This document shows, in pieces, positions 12,578 through 25,639 of a stretch of 64,000 bases of DNA. Source of the DNA: Sabethes cyaneus. Lineage: Eukaryota; Arthropoda; Insecta; Diptera; Culicidae. The stretch spans positions 179,203,411 to 179,267,410 of the forward strand of contig NC_071354.1 of the NCBI RefSeq assembly GCF_943734655.1, read 5' to 3'. Both the position numbers and the translations under genes were made by a program. Positions within the stretch are counted from its first letter, which is position 1. Each line of letters begins with the position of its first letter. The notes under the pieces were generated by a model. It worked only from the letters and a program-made list of their open reading frames with translations. It had not been told where the DNA came from and did no database searches.

Positions 12578-12965
12578 TCCGTGTATTGGGTCTGCTTCAC
12601 GAAGTTCCCTTTCTCCGGAATTTATACATCGAACTTCCTGAATAGGAGCGAACTCTACACTGGGCCGATGTTGCTCTCGAGCAAGCAAGCCCCCTCGTGC
12701 CGGTTCTTGGAGAGTTCGGACATTCCGGGTACCAAGTTCTCAACCATGCATCATTATTCGTTTCTTTGTTCTTTGACGTGTCCTATGCCGATTGATCTGT
12801 ACCGTGTTTCCATTTTCGTTGGGCGGGCTATGTGAGAGTTTCGGTATACTACCTTATCGGGTCGCGGTACATCCCGCTGATGGCGCGGTACCTATCTCAG
12901 GTATAGCTTGCGGGATACTGCATGTCATATCCAGCTGCTCGCTCCGCTGTTTGAACCGCCCCAAT
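12578..12965 (-). pseudogene. RTE-clade endonuclease N-terminal fragment, probably family B
   Basis: Read on the minus strand there is a start-like region resembling LGTWNVRTLQEPARGG (frames mixed, near 12690-12735). It is followed by VEFAPIQEVRCINSGE and EADPIH (about 12580-12665). This is the N-terminal block of an APE-type endonuclease, with the catalytic Glu in QEVR. The sequence up to about 12965 would be its 5' leader. The frame is broken and the rest of the endonuclease is absent. Orientation matches the RT fragment at 8.4-9.6 kb. Confidence 0.7.
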
Positions 12966-13009
12966 CTGTTTGTTCTTCAACCCAATCTTCTATGATTCGT
13001 GTTTTAGTC

Positions 13010-13285
13010 TGGTGTACTAAACTTACACCGCCTTAAATGTTCTGCCGACAGCATCCACGTCATCAGCAAAGCAGATTAATTGACTAGATTAATCGAAAAT
13101 CGTACCCCGCATTTCAATCCTCCCTCGTCTTATAACACCTTCAAGTGCAATGTTGAATAGCAGGCAGGAAAGACCATGACGCTGTTTGAACCGTCCCTCA
13201 CCTGGGGAACAAGCGCTCAGGTACGCACTACCTAGCTTAGCTGTGGAAGGTGCATATTTCCTTCTGTCAAACATGCTTGTAAAGT
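13010..13285 (-). pseudogene. RTE reverse transcriptase core fragment, family A-like
   Basis: The minus strand encodes KQRHGLSCLLFNIALEGVIRR and IEMRGTIFD. These are almost the same words as in the element at 1.1-3.7 kb. Remnants of the FADDVDAVGRTFK-type block follow at lower coordinates. It is an isolated fragment with no endonuclease or tail attached. Confidence 0.85.
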
Positions 13286-13484
13286 TTCATCTAAATCAGA
13301 AAGGTTCATATTTTGTCATTTACCTATTTCACGTGGAACTGCTCCATTGAGAAACTATTACATAAACGTGCGAAGCTCTAATACCTAATGCGACATTCTC
13401 TGTCACACAGTATCCAGTAGCCTTGTTATATCTTGTCAAAGTGTTGTCATATTATGGAAATAAGAATTCGTACTTACTTACTTA

Positions 13485-13980
13485 CTCATCCCGGCTCGCT
13501 GTTTCTCAGGATTTGTCCTGCAATATAATGTTCCGCCAACTAGCTCGGTCCATGGCTGTGCGTCACCAATTTCTCGTCCTAACATAGAGGTCCGTAGAGT
13601 TTCATACCGATGTTATTGGCGTTTTGTATATGGTACATTTGGTATGGGGGTGAAGCTTACCAGATCTTGTGGAGTCTTGTGGAGTCCTTAGTAAGCACGA
13701 CTTCCGGTCAGAATACGTCTGCGTATTACTTTGCTGCAGTTGTTATCCGACGTCATCAACGATCCGAGAACAAATTTGTCCACTACCTCGAGCTCGTCCC
13801 CGTCGACTACCACACTGTTGCCTGCACTGGCGCGGCACCAGAAATAGATGGCCCTAACGTTGTAGACAGCTCGACCAGATGGAAAGTTTTTTTCGACTAT
13901 CGAGACGTTCAACGACTTGATGGTGAGTAACTTAGGACTAAGTATAATGGAGATCAGTTCTTGAAACAGCACGATCCACC
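13485..13980 (-). pseudogene. RTE C-terminal (post-RT) fragment
   Basis: On the minus strand, NSVVVDGDELEVVDKFV and LGSLMTSDNNCSKVIRRRIL (about 13720-13920) match the post-RT segment typical of RTE proteins. A TELVGGTLYCRTNPEKQRAGM-type tail lies near 13485-13560. In an intact element this would lie downstream of the RT core. Here it lies upstream, in minus-strand order, of the fragment at 13.0-13.3 kb, so the two come from different copies or a rearrangement. Confidence 0.75.
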
Positions 13981-14468
13981 CCGGTTCTAATATGCTAGAG
14001 AAGGAGAGGTATGCACACTACGCATGGGTGGCCTGTGGGAAGCCGCTGTAAAATCCGTTAAAGTTATTTGTTGATTTTTTACCCAGGTAGTAAAACTGGC
14101 ATATGATGAATTAACTAAATTTTGTATGAGCTTTTTAGTAGAATACGAAAATTAAATTTTATCATTGTGTTAGTTCGAAAACAGACACTGATGAAGCCTG
14201 CAAGCCGAGGGAGAAATATGTCGTGAATAACATCAATAGTGAAATTTGCTTCGCTTCGTTTCAAATATCACATGTTTGAGAACGATAGAGACAAGAGTAC
14301 TTTACTGAGCAACAGTAACGGGGAAATGGAACACTAATTCTCACAGAAAACTGACTTCCGGACATCAATGAACGGTAGGTCGAAACATCAAAACACACAG
14401 GAGCAGAAATGCAACCATTACAATGTATAACTCATACAATGTATTCATATTATTCGTAACTTACCAAT
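13981..14468. other. No gene; holds a hammerhead-like motif at 14184-14222
   Basis: AT-rich sequence without coding signals. The segment starting gacactgatgaagcctgc contains the two conserved core strings of a hammerhead ribozyme in the right order. See findings; activity is doubtful because stem II is weak. Confidence 0.4.
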
Positions 14469-14469
14469 C

Positions 14470-14580
14470 AAAACAAAGGAAAATCGTTCTCCATCTAGCT
14501 CCACCTCGGCATCATCATCATGTGGACTCCCACATTACATGCCAGCAACCATCTACTTCATTTGTGTGTCGCTAGAATGG
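14470..14580 (-). pseudogene. RTE family B fragment (post-RT region)
   Basis: About 100 bp nearly identical to 8955-9060, including cccacattacatgccagcaa. It corresponds to the TKYMVAGM-type segment after the RT domain. It is a small stranded piece of the same family and orientation as the 8.4-9.6 kb fragment. Confidence 0.75.
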
Positions 14581-14645
14581 TGAAGAAGAGCCTGTATCAC
14601 ACCGAAGTGTAAACGACTCGGAGAACAAAAAAATGTCATCGCTCT

Positions 14646-14685
14646 TATGACATTTTTTCTTGGTCGTCCAAGAAAAAATGTCATA
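14646..14685. repeat. Perfect 18-bp hairpin with 4-nt loop
   Basis: tatgacattttttcttgg and its exact reverse complement are separated by tcgt. Partial repeats of the arm (aaaatgtcat) also lie just upstream. The stem is too short for a typical pre-miRNA. It could be a cruciform or a transposon relic. Confidence 0.9.
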
Positions 14686-14689
14686 TGCC

Positions 14690-16880
14690 GTGCTTTTTAT
14701 GTCACCTACCAGCACATTTAACGTCTACAGGGCGAGACAAGAAAGACTGAAGGGGAAAAGCAGAAAACTAGGTAAACAGCTTTATTTCACCTGGTGAACT
14801 GTTCATGATTCAATTTAGAGTTATAATTATGCCATTGCAAATTATTTTTAAAGTTTTGTCATCATCTTTTCTCTTCTATATATTTCCATGAGTTACCTAT
14901 TTTGGTTATAAACCTCAAACGCTAGAAGAGACATCTTCTTTTCTGAGGAAAACGGTGCATGAATTTTGAAAAACAAGGTTCTACAGCAGTGGTATCTAAT
15001 TGCATCTAGTTTGCTCCGCAAGCGTTAGAATTACGATTTTTTAATTTGCTAGATTCTTGAAAACTAACGGCTTTATAAGTAGCAAAAGTACACTGAAAAG
15101 GGTGCTTTGCGAAGAATCAAATTGAATCAGACAAATCATGTAAATGTATTTTTTTTTATTATGTCATCATCATCTTCTTTGATAAGCCTGATTATTTCAA
15201 TACCAGTTTCTGGAAATATAACTGTATAAGAGCGATAGAAACGGGTATAAACCGTGGAACGATGCAGGGGTAATTTCCCGAAATCATTTGCGAGAGAGAC
15301 GGTCTCCAGTTAACCTCTGGCATCTACAGGCAAGCGCGAGATTATGTCCGCACTGCTGCCCGTTAGGTAGATAAGCGGGTAGAACACACTACGGCCGGCA
15401 GCTAGCCAGCCAGTCAGCAGCGTGGTAGCCAGGAAGAAATAAAAATAAATGCTTTTTATATGGCTGTGGGTTGCAGGCGTGGCAAAAACCTGCCGATGTT
15501 AATGAGCACCGCGGTCGGAATGGTTTATTTGTTTATACCATAATTGTTTAGCGCAAATGGAAACTGCCTGCATATAATCAGCCAAATTTGTGGCGGTTGC
15601 TGGAATCGAAACGTTATAATGAACTTTCATGAGCCACATGTACCTATTCTAGCGCAGCAATTAGGGGAGCAGCTGAAGAATGATATTTCTTCTCTGCCAA
15701 AAACCGAAAGTTCAACCTCAAGCGGATTTACATTTGATTTAGCTAAGCTGTAAAACTTTTTTGCAACCTGCTCAAATATGGAGCAACGATATTATTGACT
15801 GCAGTTTGTGCCAAATGAAATGGAGCATGTTGTAGAGAGCAAGATATGAACTGAATATTGTTCCCAGCGGAGTCGTTCTCAGTTGCAGCCTTCTGCCGTG
15901 GCTAGTTTCCTCTACACCGAAAGAAGATGCAAAAATATCTGTGCCCCGCCCACGCTTTGCTCCCACGACATGTACCCACCTACCGACGGAAGTTCCTCTT
16001 TGCAGAAAAGCTATCTGCTGGCATTGAAAGTGAATCGGAAATCGGATCTGCAGTCTGGCCTGACACAGTCTAAATCCCGGACCGCAATCTATAAGCGACG
16101 AACCCCTCCGGTGCCACTCGTCCTGCGCCTGCGGCCAAGCAAAAGGCTGACGGGATTTGGTATGAATATAACATCAATGAACCGTAAAGAAGAGCAGTAT
16201 CCAACTTCTCATCAGAGTATTTCATTTTTAATTGGAATATTCTATCTCTTGCACCGCTGCTGCTGTCCGAAGGGTTTGCAATGGAGCACCAGTGCTCAGG
16301 GATCGTGGAGAAGAAAGGGCTCAGCTGCTACTGGTGCTGCTTTTGTTGCTGCACTGCAACTGAACTTACTCGATTCCCTAGGATTACTGGCGGATGCGAA
16401 GCGAATAATTGAATCGGATTTGTCGATAATTCGATGAGGGAAATGATTCGGTCGAAATAGCTCCGCTCAAGTTCTTCTGGCAATTGCCAGTCCGTCCCGT
16501 TCGTTTGCATTCCAGGCGGGCCGGCAGGTTGAGAGGCAGGCAGGTTGGCTGGCGTTAGTTTTCTCCGATGTGCCTTTCGTGAGTCGGTATTCGGGGCCTT
16601 GCTGTTCGGGTCGAAAACGGTACCGGAGGAGGTAACCCTTTCTGAGTGATTGAAAGATATCCTTTCGGTTGGTTTTCCATCGATGCAGAAGCCGAAATTC
16701 AGTAATTACAAATCAATGGGCGCTTTGGCGTATGTTTGCTTGAGAGGGCTGTTACGATCCATTACGGTTATTGCGCCAATTATTCAAGCATTAGGGTCTT
16801 CACGATATATTAAGATCGACAGGACAGATAGGCAGACAGATGTGAAAGGATGGACGGAGCGGATTGCAATGTAAGCAGGG
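14690..16880. other. No recognised gene or repeat
   Basis: Mixed-composition sequence, more GC-rich at 15.25-15.45 and 15.9-16.6 kb. A 184-residue open frame at 15883-16437 has no start context, splice signals or motif that would support it. The segment at 14832-14870 resembles the first 35 bp of the Harbinger-type MITE at 26.04 kb, but no matching end was found. Confidence 0.5.
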
Positions 16881-16904
16881 GAAATACGGACTGGACAGAT
16901 GCAG

Positions 16905-17295
16905 AGAGATGGATACGACAAAGAAAGATGGACAGGACAGAAAAAGATGGACAGGACAGAGAAAGATGGACAGGACAGAGAAAGATGGACAGGACAGCGA
17001 AAGATGGACAGGACAGAGAAAGAGGGACAGGACAGAGAAAGATGGACAGGACAGAGAAAGATGGACAGGACAGAGAAAGATGGACAGGACAGAGAAAGAT
17101 GGACAGGACAGCGAAAGATGGACAGGACAGAGAAAGATGGACAGGACAGAGAAAGATGGACAGGACAGAGAAAGATGGACAGGACAGGGAAAGATGGACA
17201 GGACAGGGAAAGATGGACAGGACAGGGAAAGATGGACAGGACAGGGAAAGATGGACAGGACAGGGAAAGATGGACAGGACAGGGAAAGATGGACA
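16905..17295. repeat. 19-bp minisatellite, about 20 units
   Basis: The unit is aaagatggacaggacagag, with a variable base giving acagag, acagcg and acaggg. The acaggg variants cluster in the last six or seven units. It abuts the GACA array. The flank just upstream (16818-16900) contains looser gacaggacagatag and gacagacag words that look like the ancestral seed. Confidence 0.97.
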
Positions 17296-19400
<2,105 letters not shown>

Positions 19401-19403
19401 AAA

Positions 19404-20760
19404 ATGAAAGACAAGTTGCCAAAATCAGGATTCTAATATCAAATTTAAAAATTTAGAATTCAAAACCTCACTTTCTACCTGCGTTTTCATAATTATGCTG
19501 TTTGTGTCATTCTAATTGTCGTTTAGAGTCGAGTGCCAATCAATCATTTCACAGTATTTTTTACAGCATGGGTCCACTTTTTTCTCCACAATTTGCATAA
19601 GTTGTATACTTTTCATGCGTGACTAATAATCGATATTGGGCTTGGCATGAAAAACGACATAGTATAAAGCATGTGCTTCCGATAGCCTTGACAGCCGGGT
19701 TTCACGCATTAGCCATGCAAACAGGTCAAACGTGCAGCAATTCTGGTAGGTATGCTTTTCTCCATTCAACCGATCGACCAATCAAACGATCAACTTATCT
19801 AGCCAGTAGTCCTTCGGTAGAAATTAAATTTCCGAACAATAATTGAGATGCGCATAAAGTAAACCTACGCATGACATACTCCCGGGCGAAAGACGCTCTC
19901 TGAAAGAAAGTTGATTGTTTATTCTGTTTCATGCAATCCAAGAGTCGATTGGGTCGACGTTTGCCTGCACGTTTTGCTGTCAACGTTTAGCATAAACATA
20001 AGTCCGAACCATCAGAAGTCCTACTGCCGTACACAGCTCACGTCTTCGTCGGTAGCAGCGTCGTCGTTGATTCATTTAGTCTAAACGATAGAAGCACGTA
20101 CGTTTTGTATGCTTTGATGACTTCAATCGTGTGCTGTGCTGCTAGGAAGCAGCACCGATCGACATCCTACGGAACGGAACGGAGTGGGTCAAGTGCAACC
20201 GAGGACGATCGGCTTTGGGTGCTAGCCGCCATCAAAGGCTCGTGCCAATCGGAAACCGGAAACAGATGCTTCCCAGTAGCGGTGTGGATGTGTCTGTGCG
20301 AAAGGAAGCATGCATGCTGCATCTTTCAAAACGCTGCATGTTTGATAACCTCACTCGAAGCTTTCTTGATTGATCTAAAAGTCAGCTCTGTAATCGGTGA
20401 AATACTTTGTTGCATAAAAATGATGAACCGGTGGCGTAAGAAGCGGATCTCGATTAGAGAAAATAACGGAAAAGCTTTAGTCTCTAATATGTCGTGCGCA
20501 AATTGTTGACAATTAAATGTGACCTTCAGTTAGCGCGCGAAGTTCATGTGACTGCACACAATCGTTTGTGACATCGCGGATGATCTCAAGCCGATGACGG
20601 CTTCAAGGTTGTCATTAATGTTCAGTAATTATCTTTGGTGTGGTAATCAAGTGACATCAAATAACAGTTAGATAGAAGATGGTCAAAAACTTGTTACCCG
20701 CACTAAACATTTAGATTTTTATAAAATTTGATAACTTCCACATTCATTCTAACAATCGCG
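19404..20760. other. No recognised gene or repeat
   Basis: Unique-looking sequence. A 134-residue open frame at 20105-20509 shows no recognisable domain. The stretch 19980-20300 is richer in GC than its surroundings, and could be regulatory or exonic, but nothing specific supports either. Confidence 0.45.
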
Positions 20761-20781
20761 TTTTTTTTTCTTTCGTTACAG

Positions 20782-20826
20782 TTTCAGTCCTTCAGCACTT
20801 GTCAGGCATCGTTAATGGGATAAAAG
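20782..20826 (+). other. Candidate 45-nt internal exon
   Basis: A strong pyrimidine tract ending in ttacag (20761-20781) is followed by 45 bases and then gtactt. Only one frame is open across it (SVLQHLSGIVNGIK). Good acceptor, short open block and a usable donor make a small exon possible. No partner exon was found and the donor is weak after position +3. Confidence 0.25.
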
Positions 20827-20875
20827 GTACTTTATTAACATAATTAATTTAAACACATCAACGCGCAAGTAACAA

Positions 20876-21407
20876 TTAACCCTCTAACGGGCAACATCGT
20901 AAAAACGATGCGATCAAGCTAATGACTATTTTATCATGAAAGTACACACGAAAAAACCTTAAGTTCTGATTTTCATGCAAAAATAATTATCTGGAGGAGC
21001 GCCAGGTAAGAAAAAGTCCAATTTCTCTTTTTCCTTTTGCATGTCCAACGCTCTGCCCAGATATTTTTTCAATTCAGGTATATTACAAAATTAAAATAAT
21101 ACATGAAATTTACTCATAGAAAAACTTTTTAGGTCAATCATTTTGTTCTAGATGTCTTTTTTCTACAAAAGTAAAAAAAGGAAAATTCGCGCATTAATTA
21201 TTTTCGGAATTTTTCGGAATTTTTGTTTTTGAAAGATGATAACTTTTGAATGCATGGTCAGAATGTTATGATATTAGTATCAAAATGTCAAGAAGTCTGT
21301 TTAGAACACATTTTCGATATTGCCAATTAAAAACAAATTTCGTATGCGGCTCTGGAGCTCCAAAAGCGAAGGCCGTCTACAGACGGTCTTACCCGTTAGA
21401 GGGTTAA
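20876..21407. mobile_element. piggyBac-type short TIR element with TTAA target duplication
   Basis: TTAA at 20876-20879 and 21404-21407 bracket perfect terminal repeats ccctctaacggg / cccgttagaggg. The total length is about 530 bp with no transposase, so it is non-autonomous. TTAA duplication and CCC-starting TIRs are hallmarks of the piggyBac superfamily. Perfect ends suggest a fairly young copy. A second, more diverged TTAA element lies at 47.93-48.82 kb. Confidence 0.85.
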
Positions 21408-21419
21408 ATCAAAATAAAA

Positions 21420-22950
21420 CGGTGTGTCCGTCTGAATTTAATCGATGTGAAATCGATCGTTCTGGCATCAGTAAGCAGTTAGTTTAGCGTTGAATTCAAA
21501 AATTAAAAAATTGTTGATTGATTTTTTTTTCACGAAAAAACCCAGTCAACACGCAAACCTTCGCGGAAGAGCCTTCCCGGGGAATAATTGAAACAAACAC
21601 GTGCAAACAGGTGACGACATGTCCGCGTGCTGTACAAAATTGTACAGTAATTACTTTCAGGGGTGGCCGTTTTATTCGCATGCACGCTTAATCAGCTCGT
21701 ATCGTATTTCGTTATTATTCACACTTTTCACCCTGTTTCACGGTTGAGTAGATTTGCATTTTTAATGGTACTTAAAACCGCGAATGTTTCGCGGAACGGC
21801 GGAACACGGAGGGAAAGAGGGGGGAGGGAAACAAAGTGTTACTTTTAACCATCGTTATTAAATTCCGAACAAAACGGAAAGGAAATCGTAATCTGAGAAT
21901 TTAATCAGGCTATCCTGCTCGGTTGTAAAGCTGCTGAAAATTATTTGAATGTTCGCACGGCGCACCGTCATTCGAACCATTTTTCATAGCGACAACGTGC
22001 TGATTACATACGGGTTTTGGTTGAATTTTCCAGACTCGCAACGATGAATGCTTAAGCCTTTTTGTTTCAGTAGCTGAAATACATTCATTAATCAAATACA
22101 AAATCTTCCAATTTTGGTCAATCTGCAAGATTTTCCGTAAAACTTGCACGCTCCGTGTAATTTGTAAAATACATCTGCAGGTATTTCGTGTAAATGCTGT
22201 ACTTCAATCAATTAATTTGAATGGAAATTTGCATCAAGATGTGACTCAAATAGAATAAATTAACTAACGAGGACCCCCTTTGCTTTGCTATTTATGTATT
22301 TTTCTCCTCATCGCCGTTAGTTGGATTAACATACATTAATCACAAGCTATTGAAGGTTTATAAACCATAAAGTAATAAAAGTGATAAACAGTTTTAATAG
22401 GCTTCAAACGAGCACTGATTGCGCTGTTGTGACACTAACTAGTTCTGTAAAATGGTTCATCATTACTGAGAAATTTTAAGTGATGTCCTGGAATGGAGGG
22501 CAGCTATCAATCTTGCTTGACAAAATGTCAAAAATGAAAATCCGTTGATGTTTCAAATGCCTTGATGAGAGTGACCCAATTTCAGTGAATGATAATAATG
22601 ATGAAAGATATGCAAAGTGGCAGTTGAATTTTAGAATAAGAATAATTTTAATGGCTGTAATTGAAGTCTGAAGTGCTAATATAATGTAACTGACAGTTAC
22701 TCCAAAAGTGGACTGAGTGTCTTCAGAAGTAAGTGATCGGAAGAATTGAAGAATGTTTGCAACAGAGTGTTTTCAGTCGATATTGGACTGTCATTCTTCA
22801 ATCGCTCCGATCACCAGCTGCTCGTCGGCAAAATACATCCAATGCATGGTAGGCAAAATCGACCGAAAAAATGGAACTTTTTGTTGTCGCTGTTTTTAAG
22901 GTGTAAAAATTCACGAGAAATCGACTGACGATCAACGCGCGGAAATGACG
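21420..22950. other. No recognised gene or repeat
   Basis: AT-rich sequence with short chance open frames. Nothing above background was seen except a g-rich run at 21810-21832. Confidence 0.5.
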
Positions 22951-22955
22951 GGAAG

Positions 22956-24150
22956 TAGCCCATTTTGCCCCATTCAGCCCTATTATCTATCAGTTTTGAA
23001 AGAATCATACACAAACTTTCTCTAATTTGAGATTCCATGGTTGGAAGAGAAGAAGAATGTTAGGAATAAGGTATGTGAACAATTTTATGTTAATGCAAGA
23101 TAATCTAGTAGTCCGTTTTGCCCTATTTTACCCAAGACTTTTGTACCACAGGCAAAATGCCAATTGATCCTTTTACCAGAGATTTTCAAGAAGGCATGCT
23201 TGTTGGGAAGGTTAAAAAAGTCAGAAGATCGAACGATGATGAAAATTTTTACAAAAACGTCGTGTAAGGCAATGTTTTGCCTTGCTTTACCCTACAACTT
23301 TTACTGAAATCTGAAAATGTATTTTTAGGAAAAGGAGCAAATGTGAAAGTGCTCCGATTTCGTTCAAATTTGGTGTATTTGTTCCTAGTGGAAAAATTTT
23401 GGCCTCATATTTTTTGATGGGTTGGACGCTTAGGGTGCCTCTTTCTGAGTTAGGGTGGCATAAAAATCATTATGTTTGCCATTCTTTCTTTCTTCAAAGT
23501 TACAAAGTTTTTGTAATTCGGAATGCTTTGAGCTACAGTCGAATATATTGTCCGAAAAGTTGATTAAAATATCTTTTATTTAGATTTCAAAATCATTAAA
23601 ATCGGTTTAGTGGTTCAAAAGTTATGAAACTTTGAATAAAATAAAATCGGAAAGCATGACGATTTTTGAGCCACCCCAACTCAGAAAGGGGCACCCTAAG
23701 CGTCCAACAAAAAATATGGGTCCAAAATTTTTCTACTAGGAACGAACACACCAAATTTGAACGAAATAGGAGCACTTTCACATTTGCTTCTTTTCCTATC
23801 AATACCTTCTCAGATTTCTGAAAAAGTAGTAGGGTAAAACAACCCTTACATGACTTTTTAGTAAAAGACTTGATTGCCGTTCGATCTTTTAACTCTTTGA
23901 ACCTTCCCAACAAGTATGCCTTTTTGAAAATCTCTGCTAAAAGTATCGAATTGGTGTTTTATTTGTAGTACAGAAACCTTGAGTAAAATGGGGCAAAACA
24001 CACTTGTAGATTATGTTGCATTGAAATAAATTTGTTCAAAAAGGTATAACAACATTCTTCTTCTTTCCTTACCATAGAATCTCAAATTAGAGAGAGTTTG
24101 TAGATAATTCTTTCAAAACTATTAGAAATAGGGATGAATGGGGCAACCCA
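22956..24150. mobile_element. Long inverted repeat element, arms about 500 bp
   Basis: The left arm (about 22956-23480) and right arm (about 23660-24150) are reverse complements over their whole length, with a visible mismatch load of perhaps 15-25 percent. The outer ends read agcccattttgccccattca and its partner tgaatggggcaaccca. Inner landmarks include ggacgcttagggtgcc against ggcaccctaagcgtcc. The spacer is about 180 bp. No transposase frame was seen. The structure fits a foldback-type or long-TIR non-autonomous transposon. A transcript across it would fold into a long imperfect double strand. Confidence 0.85.
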
Positions 24151-24177
24151 TCGATCTCTTTTGAGTTCCCTGCTGAA

Positions 24178-24310
24178 TAATTTCTTTGCTGGTCATCCAT
24201 CTAGCATCCTCACCACGTCGTCATTGTAGCTCAGTGTAGCCTACCTGTGTTACACGCTTGACAACATTCTTGCCTTTATACAGCAGATACAACTCGTGGT
24301 TCATGCATTT
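24178..24310 (-). pseudogene. Possible LINE C-terminal fragment
   Basis: One minus-strand frame reads MNHELYLLYKGKNVVKRV, then a TGA and RRGEDARWM. This resembles the NHELYxLYxDxxIVKxxK block seen near the C terminus of RTE proteins. It is short and degenerate. Confidence 0.4.
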
Positions 24311-24319
24311 GAGCCATAT

Positions 24320-24718
24320 TCAGGGCCATTTCAGCCTTATACAGAGATTAGACAAAATTATTGGGACAGGCAAAATTTTGACGAAATTCAAACGGCCATG
24401 ACTCCAAAAAAAATCGACGAGGAGATTTTTCTAGTTTTTTGTAAAAAAATTCAAGATTCGCAGTGGCCAGTGGACACTTTAAATATTTCGGGTAGTCCGG
24501 GGGTATGTCAAAACTGATTTTTTTATCGCTTGTATCTTTTTTGTCATGGCAATTTAATGCTATTCATATTTCATCCTAAAAACTAGATTCATTCCCATTC
24601 GATTGGTCAAAAGAGAACGAAGATCCGTTGAGAAACAATCAATATATGGTCATTTAAGTGAAATCAGTTCTGGAAATGTTGCCAGTAACGTCGTGCCTTT
24701 ATGACCATTTCAAAACAT
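24320..24718. other. No recognised feature
   Basis: Mixed sequence containing ccatgactccaaaaaaaatcga, which looks repeat-like but has no second copy in the window. Confidence 0.45.
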
Positions 24719-24815
24719 GACCGAAATCATACCAAAAAGAATGTCAAACTTCAAGAATTCACAAGGGTTGAAAATTCTGAAGTTTGACACCATTACTATT
24801 GATATGGTTTCGGAT
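24719..24815. repeat. Imperfect hairpin, about 40-bp arms
   Basis: accgaaatcatacc ... gtcaaacttcaagaatt pairs with aattctgaagtttgac ... gatatggtttcgg around a 13-nt loop, with one bulged segment. It is probably a small foldback element. Confidence 0.7.
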
Positions 24816-24861
24816 ATTCCCTAAAACGACCACTTCCACCGGAGTATCTAGAACCTGCTAC

Positions 24862-25622
24862 AGGTTTGCCAACAGTCAAGTCGAGCAGTTAAATCGGGCA
24901 GTCTAGTCGAGCAGTTAAATCAAGCTGTTCAGTCAAGCAGTCCGGTCAAGTAGTTGAGTCGAGCAGTCAAGTCGAGCAGTTAAATCGAGCAGTCCAGTCG
25001 AACAGTTGAGTCGAGTAGTCCAGTCGAGCAGTTGAATCGAGTAGTCTAGTCGAGAAGTTAAGTTGAGCAGTCTAGTAGACCTGTCGGGTCAAGCGGTTAA
25101 GTCGAGCAGTTAAGTCAAGCAGTTCAGTCGAGTAGTCCAGTCGAGCAGTTGTATCGAGCAGTTAAGTCGAGCTGTCGAATCAAACAGTTAAGTCAAGCAG
25201 TTGAATCGAGCAGTCTAGTCGAGCAAATAAATCATGCTGTCTAGTCAAACAGCCCAGGCAAGTAGTCGAATCGAACAGTCCAGTCGAGCAGTTCAACCGT
25301 GCAGTTAAATCGAGCAGTCGGGTCGAGCAGTAAGTCAAGCAAATGAGTCAAGCAGTCGAATCGAGCAGTTACATCGAGCAGTACAGTTAAGCAGTCCAGT
25401 CGAGCAATCAAATCGAGCAGCCTAATCGACCAGTCCAGTCGAGCAGTCTAGTCAACCAGTTGAGCAATCTAGCAGTCCAGCAGTCGACCAGTGAGGTGAC
25501 TGAGAATACAACCCATTGCTACGAAAGCATGACGTCCTGTCAGGGACCTGTTTTTAGTTACCGATAAGGCTCTTATGACGTCCTGGTTTTCGGTACAGAC
25601 ATTAGCCTCTTATATAAATAGA
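24862..25622 (+). repeat. Second copy of the 13-bp-array element
   Basis: Array at about 24866-25490 with the same agtcgagcagttn unit as at 10.5-11.8 kb. The same 3' flank follows (acccattgctacgaaagc ... cctcttatataaatagat), in the same orientation, about half as long. The two flanks differ by an internal deletion of about 15 bp near 25578. No inverted arms flank this copy. Confidence 0.92.
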
Positions 25623-25639
25623 TAAAAAACCACATCTAT

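Noticed and set aside
14832..15200. Third Harbinger-type MITE copy
   Set aside because: Only the first 35 bp resemble the family. No matching right end or TWA duplication was found.
15883..16437. 184-residue plus-strand open frame as a gene
   Set aside because: No recognisable domain, poor start context, and overlapping frames on the other strand.
24296..24517. 73-residue open frame near the LINE tail fragment
   Set aside because: It overlaps repeat-like sequence and has no domain or gene context.
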